This document shows, piece by piece, positions 51,498-64,000 of a DNA stretch of 64,000 bases (its first letter is position 1; every line of letters starts with the position of its first letter). This DNA comes from Sinonovacula constricta (taxonomy: Eukaryota > Mollusca > Bivalvia > Cardiida > Solecurtidae). Position numbers and translations under genes: made by a program. The stretch spans positions 33,389,665-33,453,664 of the forward strand of contig CM017567.1 of the NCBI GenBank assembly GCA_007844125.1, in the 5' to 3' direction. The notes beneath the pieces were generated by a model, which was given only the letters and a program-made list of their open reading frames with translations, had not been told where the DNA came from and searched no databases.

Positions 51498-53552
51498 TAT
51501 GTATAATATTGATGATACGTAATTTAATATCCATGAAAACAATAATGAAGTTACTGGATAAATACTTTATTTGTTCTAGAAAGGTTTGTCAAAGCGAATC
51601 ACGCTTTGCCCGGCAGTGGCAGAAGGTTGCAGTTGGCGGAGGAAAACACATCTGTGGGAAGATATCTTAAACCAATATCAACACTGACTAATGTAATGGT
51701 GCACTGTCAATTACAAGTGGGTTTCGATCAATATATTAGACCGACATTATAAATGTCGCATGACTGACATCAATGTATGCAACGATCTGGTATGAGTTTT
51801 GGTATCCTTTGTATTATTTTTCAAGGCCTTGATAGCCCTTTGGGTAAATTCTTATCATGCAAATGCCATAACTTCAACGAGAGATTGATTTGTCACTCTT
51901 ACCAGTGAGGATATTTTATCATTTGTCTTACTAGAATGTTTACAATTGAAAATACCTACATTATAGGAAAGAACTAAGATATGATATGCGATAATACATG
52001 TCACCTCTATTTATGGTATAATATTAAAAGTTGTTAAAGCTTTGAACAGGTTTGAACAAGTGATTATTTAATAATGATTAAATGTGTGTACATTTCATTT
52101 TGAAACAAATAAAGTTATAAGTTTATTTATTCTGAGTAATTTATGTTATGTTAAAAACTGCCAACACTACTTTATTTTGTGACAATTCTGTAAATGAGCT
52201 CAATTCAATGAGCTTATTATCATGGACTATTATAAATTGCTTATTAACTTAGTGGTATTATGCGCAGGATGACACAGGTTTGAACTTGCGTGGAGTCAAC
52301 ATTTTCTATTAGATATCTCAAATATCAAGAAAACGTCATTCAACTTTATGATTTTTATCAAAAGGCGTCTAGGTAAAGTATCACTAGTGTGTAGGTTATT
52401 TACCGGCTTTTGGAATATTTGCACATACGTATAGAGACGATAGTAATTAAAGTAAGGATATTTCTGTCTTACCTAACCGGTTAGAAATTGTTACAACCAT
52501 GTTTAAACAACTTCAACAAACTGTCACAGGAGATATAAATGGCGTCCTGTGAAACACATTGACCAGAAACAAAAATAAGCTTCTTTTTGGCCAGGGAAGT
52601 CAATTGTATGCCATGTTCCTTGGAATTATTGGCCCTTATTAATCCAATTATCTAGACAGAAACAATTCACTTGTACTTTGATCAATATTGACAGAAAATA
52701 TGCTGGTTTGAATCAGTCATTATATTATATTCGAATGGTAGTAGCTTATTTTTTGCATATCATGAATGTTTTAAATGTTGTTTATTTGTTGTTGCATTTT
52801 TGTATTGCTATTGTTGTTGTTGTTTGTTTGTGTATTTGTTTGTTGTTTTTAATTGTTTGTGTGTTTGTTTTCTATGTTTGTTTGTGCAGTTCTGTGCTGG
52901 GGGTTTTTCTGCTTTTCAAAATGGAAATCTAAATGAGTTAAATACTATTATGTAGCCTTGTTAAAATCTTACCTAAAACAGATTCAAAAGCATTTAAGTG
53001 ATACATACTTCATTAATTTAAAGTTTTAAGCCGGAGATCTGATTCATTCAAGCCCAACACCGCGTTCGTTTTCTAGGGGGATAACTTTCATGTGGGAGTC
53101 CATCCACCTAATTTGCGGTGTATGAGTGTTTCTACACAGACTTATGCACAGAGTCATTATCCAGGAAAAATGTTAACAAGACCTACATTTGTGTTTACAT
53201 CGCTTAAGTGGATAATCCCGAAACAAAATATATATCGGTAGACGATATGACTTGGGAAAAATAATATTACTTTGCTAGTTACTTATTATTGAAATATATA
53301 TTTTTATTTAGTTTATCTGATTATTATACGTTCATTTAATTTAAAATAATGTTAGTTAAAATGCTGAAAAATATGAACACATTTAAACGCCCATTATTAT
53401 CCAACGCCGATGAAACCGGGAGGTCGAAATTGTATTGGCGTTGTCCGTCCGTCCTTCAGTTCGTCCTACCGTCCGTCTGAATATCGTTTGCACACTATTT
53501 TACTAACTTCATTTCAGTAAAACATTGTGGGAATTGTCAATACCAAAAGAAG
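51498..53552. other. Right arm, no gene seen
   Basis: Pairs with 28.8-31.5 kb. TTG/TTTG-rich DNA at 52,780-52,890 gives a hydrophobic 84-codon frame that looks compositional. A short (CGTC)n run lies at about 53,442-53,480. Confidence 0.5.
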
Positions 53553-53753
53553 ATGAGCATATCTTCACCATGTTCTTTTAGGACTCTTCAACACAGAGCA
53601 GTATGTATACAGAGTAACATTCGTTTTTGTGCCATTTCTCGACAACGGTTTACTAGGTTTAAGTGGAACTTAATGGAAACTAACAACACCAAACGAAATA
53701 TCATTGAATGTTCTGGTCCGAACATTGAACACATACTAATGGGCCCTGGATAA
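53553..53753 (+). other. Reading frame partly kept in both arms (right copy)
   Basis: Sixty-six codons sharing RFCAISRQRFT, METNNTKRN and LMGPG with the left minus frame at 28,374-28,772, ending at a stop not present on the left. Unidentified. Confidence 0.18.
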
Positions 53754-54606
53754 TTTTACATTTTTGTTTTCGAAATATTTTACGACCACTGTAATTCATA
53801 CAAAGCTCAAAAGCATTGGCATGCGACCTAGTTTTTCAATTTTGCTCAAGCATATTGTTTCAACTGTATTGAACAATCCACGTGTACTATAGCACATAGC
53901 ATCAATGTTTGCGATTGTACCCGAAAAGCTGGCTGTGGATTTGATTTTATGACACCATTTTCGTTTTTTAACCAATCATGTTTGATTCAGAAAATGCGAT
54001 TATATTGATGAACAGTAGCCTTCATGGCAAACAATTGCATTAAATTCAGCCAGTCGTAAACAATGTTTCCCATATGGTTCATGTAGAGTGTTTGTAACTT
54101 AAAGGATCAAAGCTGCAAATATACGACGATGTCATTTGTCAAAACACAGACCGGATATGCAAAACAGTTTCTTTGTCACTGTTCTATTAAACTGTTACAA
54201 TTTACATTTGTACTTGTATGTAACAGTAAGTAAACTAAATGTTGATTAATCTTGCACAACAAAATCTTAACGCTTCTGTTTTTCAAGAATTATACAAATA
54301 AGCAAGGCAAATTATGTTAGAACAATGTCTGGTCTACGTGAGAGCTATTGATAAATTTATGCAAACCATTTGCAGTTTGCTTTTCTTAATAAGATCAGGA
54401 AATGGAAAAAGTTTCCTTTACGGCTACATTCTTTAATGTGATACTACCCACTAAACACGGAAATTTCTGATTCTTGGTGGTGACTTCTAGCTTCCTGACT
54501 AATTTCTCTTCATATCGACTGCATTGTCTTACACACAGCAACATGTTACATTAGCTTACGTCTGCAAAAGTTCTCGTAAACATTTCTTACAAGTATCAGA
54601 AGTCAT

Positions 54607-54851
54607 TTGCCTTTTTATGAATGTATGTGTTTTTTATATTGTGTTTTTTTTATGTTTACTATGCGATGCATGTTAAAATGTATTCGCAATGCATGGAAAT
54701 CCACAGCCAGTGGAAAGGATCTTTCTCCGCTTTTCCCAAAAATTGTGTGCCACATCGTCAAATCCAGAGAAGAAATCAGTTTCAAATGAAAATGGAATCT
54801 GCGTTACTTTGCTTGGGAGACATTTCACTAATCATACTTGCTTACATATAA
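54607..54851 (+). other. Reading frame partly kept in both arms (right copy)
   Basis: Two overlapping frames together carry what the left arm has in one (27,428-27,649). TMRCMLKCIRNAW is in one, and a C-terminal ALLCLGDISLIILAYI is in the other. This pattern suggests a frameshift in a former coding segment, or chance. No family is assigned. Confidence 0.15.
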
Positions 54852-55869
54852 GTCCCCAGACTTTAAGAATAAATATGAAGGAATAAAGCAGAACAAAATA
54901 AAATGCATTCCACTATAAAGGTATATATATATTTTTTGTTCATTCATATAAAACTTTTATCAATAAAATGCCATGATCATGTAGCATGGCATGAAGTCCT
55001 AAAGATACAAAACGAAAAAAATTACTTTTCAAACCCTTTGTGTATTGATTTGTTTACGTTTATACACTATACGCTTGGCATATACAATATTCACGAAAAA
55101 CCTAAAACAAAGAAGAGTCATTAAATGAAAAAAGAGATGTGTAGGCAGTTTAACCCCCTATTTGCATTTGGTCCGTGTTTTTGTTGTTGTTGTTGTTGTA
55201 GTTTTCGTTTTTCTATAATACAAACATGGTTGGAGTCGTTTAAATTGCAACTTATCTAGGGAAATACTAGTTGATTAAATTCTAGCATGACTTTAAATAT
55301 CAATTGTCTTTTACATTGTTTTCGCACTGATGTGTGTCAATAAATATTCCCTAATTTGACATCTACTAGGGGTTCTTTATCAACGTTGCATATATTTATT
55401 GAATTTTTATCACGTGTTAACTAGTACCATTTTGTCATACTTTCGTAAAGATTGTTTTTCAACAAAATAGGCCAAGGTTATATCGTTAATTCCGCCGCTA
55501 GATATGTGGGTATTAAATAAAATTCATCTTTGTAATTTCCTTATGTATAACAACATCAGTAATGCGAAGAAAATATTTATCTTAGGATAGTATAGTTTGC
55601 ATCTTAAGCTGCATTGTGTCATCCTTACTAATTAATTCATTTTAATAAATTGATCAATTCCTCTTGATCATTTCATCGTTAATGAGTATTCACTTATTAT
55701 GACGTGTATTAATAAAATCGCACTAGTATGTTAATTGAAAATGTATATCTATCTTTTAACATGTTCCACGAAATTTAACATTACATAATATTTGCTTATG
55801 GCGCGACGTTTTCCAATATTTGTCACAGTCAATAATAACAAATGAAATATTTCGTTTTTATCAAGATAA

Positions 55870-56109
55870 TCAAATCTTTATTTCATTTACTGAAACTGTA
55901 CAAGATTTTCTCAGACTGATTCCGTCTGCATGAACAAAAAATGGTATGTGTCTCGACCTAACTTATTGGCTTCTCCTCTATCAAAGCAAATATCTAGTGA
56001 TATTCATTTTACATTTGGCAAACACTAGATCCCTGTCGTTTTCTCTCTTTATCTGTCTATGTATGATTTACAGAGTCTCGCTATGCTTTTATTTGAATAC
56101 TTTGAAAAG
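55870..56109 (+). pseudogene. Exon-like segment ending at a splice donor (right copy)
   Basis: Equivalent to the left minus frame at 26,132-26,494. It ends FEYFEK then AAAAG|GTAAGA. In-frame stops in the middle and small indels mean it cannot encode the left peptide. Unidentified. Confidence 0.18.
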
Positions 56110-56639
56110 GTAAGACAATCCCTGTCATGACAGCTGAAAAGTGGCCTTCTCGAAATTCTCAATATTTATCTAGATGTTTTCCGAATTCTTTTTTAATACC
56201 AGAAATATGGTGTTCCTCATGATGCAAAAAAGGTCCTTCTAAAAATATCGATGAAACTTTAAAACGTTCCTATTCATGTCAACGAGCTAGTTTCACAATT
56301 TCGCTAGGCTATAGTAATTTGTCGAACGTATTTGTTAATTGAGTTGTGTTTACTCGATAAGTTTTTTTCAAGCAGGAAATATGTTGACAATAAAGAAGTT
56401 TCAACCGAAGTTCTAATGGTGTTAGTACGATTGTAGTTCTGATTTTATATTTGTGTTGTCAGTGGGAGACAGTGTTAAAATAATCATTGCATATACAATC
56501 GTAGGAAAATTAACAATAGAGCACACAAGTAACATAACAAACCTATATAGCAAGTATAAAGTAAACCCAAAGTATTTTGTCTATTTACATTGCTAGAATT
56601 TAAACAGTAATTTTGTATACTAGATTTTAGATGAATGTT

Positions 56640-57130
56640 AAATTAAATGGTTTTAAGTGTACTGATAAGAATTACTGGCTGTTTTGATTTGTTTCGTCAT
56701 CTTTGACACATTGAGTTCATTTGCATGCTGCATTCCTCACGGAATTATAGAATAAAATAAGTGTTCATGTCAACTTGTTCTACTTTATTAATTTGCGTGT
56801 TTCAATTCCAGGCAAATATGTATTTATTTTTTATTTGTTTTTCATTCAACTGCTTTTATACATCATTTTTAAATCAGAATGAGTTCAACTTACTTTATAA
56901 TAAGTTAAAAGTTAACATAAATAATTGGATGATTACCAATTGTGGTGTAGTATTTCTTATTCGCAGCGGAAAGTAATGATTATTGTAAACTTAATGGCTT
57001 TAAATTACTCTTATATATCTTATTTTAAATAACTCTTTTATTAATCTTATATATGGCTGCATCTAAAGGACAAGAAACTAAATGATGATGTGACCAATAT
57101 ATTACAATTACTAATGAAACTGAATCAGAA
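56640..57130. repeat. Single right-arm equivalent of the left tandem unit
   Basis: Reverse complement of one 496 bp left unit (TTTGACACATTGAG, GCATGCTGCATTC, TTACTCTTATATATCTTAT). No second copy is adjacent, which supports the single-copy ancestral state. Confidence 0.75.
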
Positions 57131-59012
57131 TTTGTTGTGTGTGTGCACAGTTCTGTTTATTTGAGAGAAATTCGTCCAGTTACTATCAGATTTAATTTAT
57201 TGTCTTATTTCCTGCATGATGGTTAATTCCAAAAGAATCATGGTTGACTATTCCAAATCTTGTTTATTGCAAATTATTAATAACCTATTTCCTTAACATT
57301 TCTGTTAATATATGAAATAAAGTACGGCTCATCCAAACGGTATAGGTTTCCTGGCTGTACAGATATACATTAACTTTACTAAAATCATATTATTTGTCTG
57401 GACACATACGATCTGATTTACATAGTAATATACATCAAAAGTAATTTGAAAGCTTGGCTCTTGGTGGTTTTAAAGCATTGCACATTTGCCGCCATCAAAA
57501 CCGAAGCCATGTGTAAGTAATTTCTCATTTTACCCCCCTGGCAATTAAACATTTTTTTCATGAAAGAGGCTTAATCGTGTGTGACCTAACGCCCAATATA
57601 CCACAATTGTGCTACTTAATTGTATTTATTTAACCACACAGGTCATAAGGGTGTGCATCTAAAACCATGATATATAAGAAATAATGGATTAGCAAATCTC
57701 AAATCTATTTCTAGTCTACGAGCTTTGTTGAGTAACTACATGTAGAACGAAGGTAATGGGACAATACATTTTGAGAGATTTATACATTTTGCCTGATAAC
57801 TTTACTCATTCATTATATCTTTACAAACGCCTTGAGCTATATGTTCAATCAAATGAACTCAACATAAGGACAGTCAGTTCATGTTTATCTCCGTTGAGCA
57901 GTTAATGAAGAAATCTAGTTAAAACCTGTTTTATCCTGGTCTTTTTTTTTATTTTTTTGTCAAGAAAAATGACACCGTCAAGTCAGAGTTAAATCGCGTT
58001 AAGGGACATTTTATGTTTAAGGTTGCGCCTGCAAGCATACACAAAGAAACGACTATGAAGTATCATTTAGTTTCTTAATTAACTTAAAAATGATGCTTGC
58101 AAAATAATAGTGTCCCATGACATGAAAATATGAAAATTTAGTGGGCTTTGCTATCACGGCTACGTCCATTTGCAGCTATTTTCTTCTTTTTAATTTCTGT
58201 TCGAGGAAACTATATTAACTGTTTATGTTTTCAGGCGGTAATGGTCGACGCACAAACAAATACGACGAACTGGAAGAAAAATGTTTTCTTGGATTGTCGC
58301 TTAGGATTGCACAGAAGGAAATAATATTTGTATTGAAGATTTTCAACTGAATTTGTCCACTTAACTGATAATTGTTTTTATACTCCAATCAATTGCATTG
58401 TCTTGTTTTTTTCGAAATGCATGTATCTCATATGGTTGTTAATTTGAATTTTCTGTTTGCATTATCAGTCAAAAGTTTCAAGGCAATTTTTTGTTCATGC
58501 ATTGAAATTTAAGCTTCCTTGTAACTGAATTGCCACAGAACCTGATGTTTACTTTGACCACTTCCATTTAATGAAATGATCCTATGTTAGTTTAATAACT
58601 GTTTAATTGTTTATAGTCACCGTTAGCGACAAACTGCATTGTATGCTTACTCTTTTGGGGTATTCTAGACATTATGTATAGAAACGATTGATTGTTAAAG
58701 GTTCATGTACATAACATTATTATTTTAAGAAAAGACATACGAACAATTCCGAATGTTTATTTGCTTATACTAGTATAACTTCGACACGGATCTATTCATG
58801 TTATCTTTGTGTAATATCTTTGTATAGGATTGACATTTCAACAGTACACTGGGTGGGAACAGAGAACATACAACATTCTCACAGTTCAAGTTAAGCTCCG
58901 ATAATTTGTATAAAGACATACTTTTAGAAACAGGAAATACATACTTATTTTGCTTTTCTAGTTGTGATGTCCAACAGCAGTGACTTTTGTTTCATTAAAA
59001 AAGAGTTCTTAA

Positions 59013-59150
59013 GCAAGGGAACCGTCCATTTGCAAAGCAATACTGCAAAGGAAAACCGAGGTTTTCATTAATTTGGCATTGACCGATCTGATTGTCATTC
59101 CCTTGATATACTTTGCATGGATGTCGTTAAACAAAAGACGTGATGACTAA
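59013..59150 (+). pseudogene. GPCR TM2-like fragment (right copy)
   Basis: A 45-codon frame reads ILQRKTEV followed by FINLALTDLIVIPLIYFAW and stops at TAA (59,148). N-L-A-L-x-D followed by a hydrophobic run resembles helix 2 of rhodopsin-family receptors, and the basic stretch before it resembles the first intracellular loop. Upstream, an indel puts the matching left-arm sequence in another frame. No helix 3 DRY or helix 7 NPxxY segment is seen nearby. A decayed receptor exon is possible, chance is not excluded, and no intact gene remains. Confidence 0.25.
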
Positions 59151-60986
59151 TACTATCGGTCACGTGGCATACGCGATTGCTACATTTGAGTGATCATTTC
59201 TGTTATTTTACAGTGAGGTCTAGTTCAGGCTATACAAGTGTAAAACACAAACTGCCATCACTCTCCAGAATCGGGAATCCCTGACATCTTCCAGATGGCG
59301 ATCTGTTATTTTGTCCATTGCTGTCGGAATGTCTGGCAGTTTAAAGGTGTAAACGATGAGATTAAGTATAAAATAATAATATAAATTTATCTTAATATAT
59401 TCGGTGTCAAGCTGTTAATGTGCTGCATGTGTGCAAGAAAATAAATGATAAGGCTTCCAGTCAAATGTCTAGCATTTAATTGGCCCCACAAGGACACTGT
59501 TAATTAATGTTTAGAAATAAATGTTTACAATGTAACTGCTTTCAAATCAAACAACATGGAGTATAGAAGAATATCTTTTCATTGGGGTATGTAATGTTTT
59601 ATTATATTGGTATTTTTTACATATAATTATTTAAAATATGTGTATAACTGTATATACTGTGTTTCAATTGTGCTACAATTAACTTCTCAGAACAATATTA
59701 AATTTCAACTGCCACTGCTTACAATAGTAGAAAAAAGAGACCGGTTTGTAGATCAAATCAAACTTTTAATATAAGCAGTAATGGAATATCAGATAATCTT
59801 TCATCCATCAAACGAATGCTGTCTGAACAATAATCTGTTTCGTAACAAGACAATGATCGGTTCTCCTGGCAACCCACAAACGAACAAGTCGTACTGATCA
59901 CTAACTTGTTAACTGCAGATTTACGCTAGGGATGTAGTTCTCTTCCATTGTGTTGTTCTTTTTATTTGGAATTTGTATATTTTAGTTAATATTTAATCCG
60001 CTGACCTGTTCTTGGGAAGTATGTTACCAATTTGAATTAGATTTCATCACTTTGAAAAGATCAACGACATCAAATCCTTTTTCTCAATATCAATATTGTC
60101 AGAGTTGAAATCCCCTAAATGTTTGGGGGCGATTTTTGGTCAAAATAATTTTCTTCTTTTAAGCAAACGTTATCTTAATATGCTTTATTAATAATAAGTC
60201 ATTGCCAAATGAAGGCTATGACTGAGGCATAACATCTAATGACAAGACCTTCATTAAAATAGTGCTAAATAGGCACGGTGCCGAGATGTAATGAATATGC
60301 TCATCGTCGTAACATTCGATAAGAAAATACAAGTACCAGTAAGTAGCGTTGCGAAACGATGACAAGTTTAGTACATTCAGACAATAAAATGTTATTTCTC
60401 ATAAATAAAAGAAGGTTTTGATTGTCATTCATACTTTATTTCAAGTAGATTATTTAGCATAAAAATGCACATCAACAACCCGTAGATCAATAATTAATTT
60501 TAAATGCAGTTACTTTAACTAAATGCAAAAATATGGAACAAATTTACCATTACATTTTAGTACATGATTTATCTTAACATGTAGTCTTAAATTGAATTCA
60601 TATTTATTCCTTATAATTGAGTTAGATATAAGCAAGTCTTTAACTGAAGTGCATTGTTTCCTGCTATTTACTTGAACGACAAGTTGTTTTATTTTATTAA
60701 TATTGTTTATGCGTATTTCAGTCTAGCGCATGTACTATATAATTTTAGCGATAACATTCATTTAAAGCTTTGCACTTGCAGCGCTTGAGGTTTTTAATTT
60801 CTTGAAAAGGGTTTTCTCCGCATTTTACACCGCCAAATCTAAATGTTTTCATCTAATACGGATATAGTGTCAATATCCAATTCGTATGTTTTAAATGTAA
60901 CAAAAGCTTGTCTTACATAAAGTTCGATGAATCATGAGACATTTAACCGCAAATGGAAGACCTGTCGCACCATTTATATTAAGACT

Positions 60987-61090
60987 GTTTATATAAATTA
61001 ATGACCGGTAAGTTGTATATATGTCTACAATTACTGTCAGTTCTCTATTAGAAGAGAGCATTATTTCTAGTGGTCAGTATCATTATAAAC
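60987..61090. promoter_or_regulatory. Near-identical island between arms (right copy)
   Basis: Gapless 104 bp partner of 20,761-20,864 with one difference. On the plus strand it runs GACCGGTAAGT, TACTGTCAG, TTCTCTATTAGAAGAGAG (a small palindrome) and TGGTCAGTATCATTATAAAC. Immediately beyond 61,090 and before 60,987 the arms diverge again. Confidence 0.45.
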
Positions 61091-63080
61091 CAACTACACA
61101 GTCATTTATGCCTCGACCTAACTTAAGAACGTATTCATTTGTAGCATATATTAGACATTTCGTCTGACATGAGATGGTATCTATCGCAATTTGCAATAAC
61201 ATCTTTTATCTAAATGAGGTAGTAGGCAGAGCTTTGTTCAGATGGAAATCCACTCTATCGTATTCACTTAAAAGTTGTGTCATCTATCAAAGTATTGACA
61301 AGTAAACGGATGTTGAAAAAAATGTAAATAATACACCCTAATTTCATTAAAATTATATTTGAAATGAATTTATTAATTGTCAGATTGTTGGTGTGTTTTC
61401 CCAACCATATCATGTGATAATGGGATATTAAACTTGAACAAACAAGTAACTCAAATTTTACTAACGTTGGAGATGAAATTTCACATTCATGATTATCTAG
61501 GTGTAAGTGTAGTTGTCTAAGTACTGCAATTTCGTTCTCTTACGTTAGTTATTGAACTTAAATTTAATTATTTTTAAGAAACAATAACAATACAAACTGG
61601 CATCGCTTTGAAACCAAGCAAACCTACCAACATGCTTTGGTTGTGAAGGTTTATACTCGTTTTAATAAATTGTCTAAAGGTAAACCTATCGTTTAAACTG
61701 TAAGTTACCCGTTGTATCATATATAAATCTTAACGTGCATCGATATGTTTAGCTAGAAGACATGGACATTGATATATTTACCAACACGACGTTCTCTACC
61801 TTCACAGGCACGTATTTTATGTTGAGTATTACAGTGGCATGCAATACTATTTAGAATTCGCACAACGTTTTTTTCTTTTTTTTTTTAATTTGAATAGTAT
61901 TTCAAGCACAACATTTCATTTCAAAGCAGCCGATTTCTTTTTGTCAATATTAATTTAAATACAATCCGATTAATTTGAAATTTGGAATTGACTTGGACCG
62001 TTCCAATCATTGGGGAATGAAAAGCATTTAATCTAGTTTTAAGCTTTGTAAGCATTTCAGTTTTTGTTAATATTAGGTGTTCTAGTGGTTCTCTCTCATT
62101 TATATTTTCACCATCATATTATTGAAATTTCTTTTGAACATACTTTACAAAACACCATATATCCTTTAATAATACCGCCTGACGAAACAAAGAGGGGTTC
62201 GAATAAAACTAAGGTTATTACGTCTTAAAAATAAGAGAAGCGCCTGAAATACTCAAACATTTTAAAGAGATTTTAAAAAAATAAGACAGTTTAGTCGGCT
62301 ATAAGCTATTGTACCAAGCGATTATGAAAATTAAATGAAAGTATTCACTGGTAAAATATCATAAGGTCTTTCATATCACAGCAAAACAATTAACTATCGA
62401 AACAAAAGCCACAATGTGTACGATTTTTCAATTTCCTGGTGAATTGTCACAAGTACTTCAAGTGGGTTATCATTGCTGCCAATTTCATATATGCATGACC
62501 TCTGAAACAATAAATAATTTCTAGACAGTCACTGTGCATATAAAATAAATATTTTCAACTCTATTGGATGTCGTTAACCTATATGACTTAAAGCTTATGT
62601 AACTAATGGAAATGTTCGGGTTTTCTTAAGGTTCTGCCTGAATTATAGTATGCACCTGTCAATTGTGCTGGTCATCTTGTTTAACTAAATTCATATAATT
62701 TATTTACTATTTTATCGTCTCTAAGGTGTTGTCTTTGAGAATCAGGTTTTTTAAGAAAATGTCTTTATTGGTGCGACAAACATACTCGTCCGATAAACAC
62801 GGGCTAAATTTGTTACAAACATGTTATTCTGTATATTTGTGCTAAACTTCCCGCTTTAATTTCTTTAAGAAATTTTAGAATGTTTCACCACTCAGAAAGC
62901 TAGACACGTACAAAATATGTCTGCTGCTTCTCGATTATACTGAGCTGTATACATTTAAATCAGATTGTTAGATAATCTTTGCTTTAAGCATTCACTAACG
63001 AGGTGTCTTTCAAAAAAGCAAATGCCATGCATGTTTATATCGTAATTGATATAAGTAGCTGCAAGAAGGATGTAATTTCT
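61091..63080. other. Outer part of right arm, no gene seen
   Basis: Pairs with 18.72-20.76 kb at lower apparent identity. No frame or element recognised. Confidence 0.5.
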
Positions 63081-63305
63081 TCATGTGCAACTTAAGTAAA
63101 GTTGTTGGTTTCGGGTAAGAGACAAACAAGGCATGTATATTTTAGAAACCTAAGTAAACATATTTTGCATGGGCGGATTTTCAGAGCGACGTCCAGTGTA
63201 AAAGGTTGCTACAAAAGAACAGTGACAGCAAAAGAAACATCGTTATTAAATATGGAAAGGAATGCATGGAAGGTAAAAAAGACACTCACGCACACACATA
63301 CACAA

Positions 63306-63331
<26 letters not shown>
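63306..63331. repeat. (TA)n microsatellite
   Basis: About 13 TA units following a CA-rich run. Confidence 0.9.
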
Positions 63332-63336
<5 letters not shown>

Positions 63337-63342
63337 TGTTTT

Positions 63343-63538
63343 AAAAAGAGCACTTGACACTTAGGTCTTGTGCAGTAAAAAAAGAAGACAACTTGTAAAG
63401 AACATCTGTTTAGACCACCCATGAAGGTTTGGTTTAAGAAAAAACACTTGGCACATGGTCTTAAGCAGGCAAATTGAAGACAATTGGTTAAAAAAATCTT
63501 TTTAGACCACTATGTAGGTTTGTTTCAACTGAACGCTA
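63343..63538. repeat. 94 bp tandem repeat, two diverged units
   Basis: CACTTGxCAC, GGTCTT, GAAGACAA and TTTAGACCAC occur in the same order at 63,351 and 63,445. Units are clearly diverged, so this is an older duplication than those at 15.6 and 24.7 kb. Confidence 0.8.
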
Positions 63539-64000
63539 ATGAGTGGATCAGTGAAATTGTGTAAAATAGAATATCACTTAACCATTAAGATTTCATCTGA
63601 TTCCTTAGTTCCGTCTCCAGATAAAATAATTTTCATTTTTAAGCTCGTATTACATAACTCTAGATTGAAATGTTAATATTCTGAGCATAATTGGTAACAT
63701 TTTTATGTTTGTTTTACATAAATACTTATCCTGTGTAAAAATCACTATCAGTATGTAGACATTACCTAATAAATGTAGACATTGCAAACCATTTTCCCTT
63801 AAAACCGAAACTATTTTTACAATCGATTTCGAGAAATGAAATGTCGTCTAATGGTGTCTTTTTACATTAAATCAAAAATAGATGCTTCGGACAAAAACAT
63901 ATGACAATATAGTAATTTGTAAGGTATATACAATTTTGGAAAAGAGAACATAGTACAAAAGAATTAACGTGGAAGTCAAATGAATCGTTAGTTAGCAACT
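63539..64000. other. Anonymous DNA at window end
   Basis: Nothing recognised. Confidence 0.5.

Larger units (their letters stand above)
44640..63080 (-). repeat. Right arm of the giant imperfect inverted repeat
   Basis: The reverse complement of 18,720-36,120, with anchors as given for the left arm. It is about 1 kb longer in total: it gained a 758 bp MITE and a 1.5 kb segment, and lacks the left arm's extra tandem unit, R1 insertion and 0.58 kb segment. Match quality varies along the arm, with two islands well above the rest. The outer end near 63,080 is where I can no longer follow the match. Confidence 0.93.

Noticed and set aside
18720..63080. Inverted repeat as a haplotig misassembly
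   Set aside because: Arm divergence and arm-specific insertions seem too large for alleles and the spacer is distinct. Not fully excluded without reads.
1..64000. CRISPR array, prokaryotic operons, prophage or insertion sequences
   Set aside because: No regularly spaced direct repeats with unique spacers and no bacterial coding density. Composition and elements are those of a eukaryote.

Overview
This is an AT-rich, gene-poor piece of an invertebrate nuclear genome. Several features suggest a metazoan, perhaps a bivalve mollusc: tRNA-derived SINEs with A/B boxes, a pogo/Tigger-type terminal-inverted-repeat element with a TA target duplication, long GTA/ATT/CTA triplet tracts, GTRAG splice-donor-like sites, and no operons or Shine-Dalgarno sites. 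The taxon is an inference. No intact gene can be called. Open frames are short, and the longest (poly-Val, poly-Leu, poly-Thr) are translations of microsatellites.

The dominant structure is a very large imperfect inverted repeat. About 17.4 kb (18.72-36.12 kb) is repeated in reverse complement over about 18.4 kb (44.64-63.08 kb), around an 8.5 kb spacer. Matches were found by eye at many points along both arms in the expected reversed order. They look roughly 80-90% identical with many indels, so this is an old duplication rather than a recent copy. Arm-specific events can be read against the other arm as an empty site: a 758 bp pogo-like MITE (right), a roughly 200 bp dispersed repeat (left), a 496 bp tandem duplication (left), a 1.5 kb segment (right), and a 0.58 kb segment (left). 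Two islands stand far above the background: 104 bp with one mismatch (20,761-20,864 / 60,987-61,090), and about 77 bp with three (around 34,851 / 47,415).

Layout. 1-18.7 kb: mostly anonymous AT-rich DNA with a GTA tract that received a SINE (9 bp target duplication), a fold-back element with an AT core, two copies of a second SINE, and copies of two unnamed dispersed repeats (R1, R2). 18.7-36.1 kb: left arm. 36.1-44.6 kb: spacer, with a hairpin at its left edge, an R2 copy, ATA and mixed triplet tracts, and an inverted pair of R1. 44.6-63.1 kb: right arm. 63.1-64 kb: TA tract and a 94 bp tandem repeat.

Possible decayed gene fragments lie on the left-minus/right-plus strand of the arms: a GPCR TM2-like peptide, an exon-like frame ending at a GTRAG donor, and frames kept between arms. 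None is strong enough to name a gene. Identities are visual estimates, not computed.
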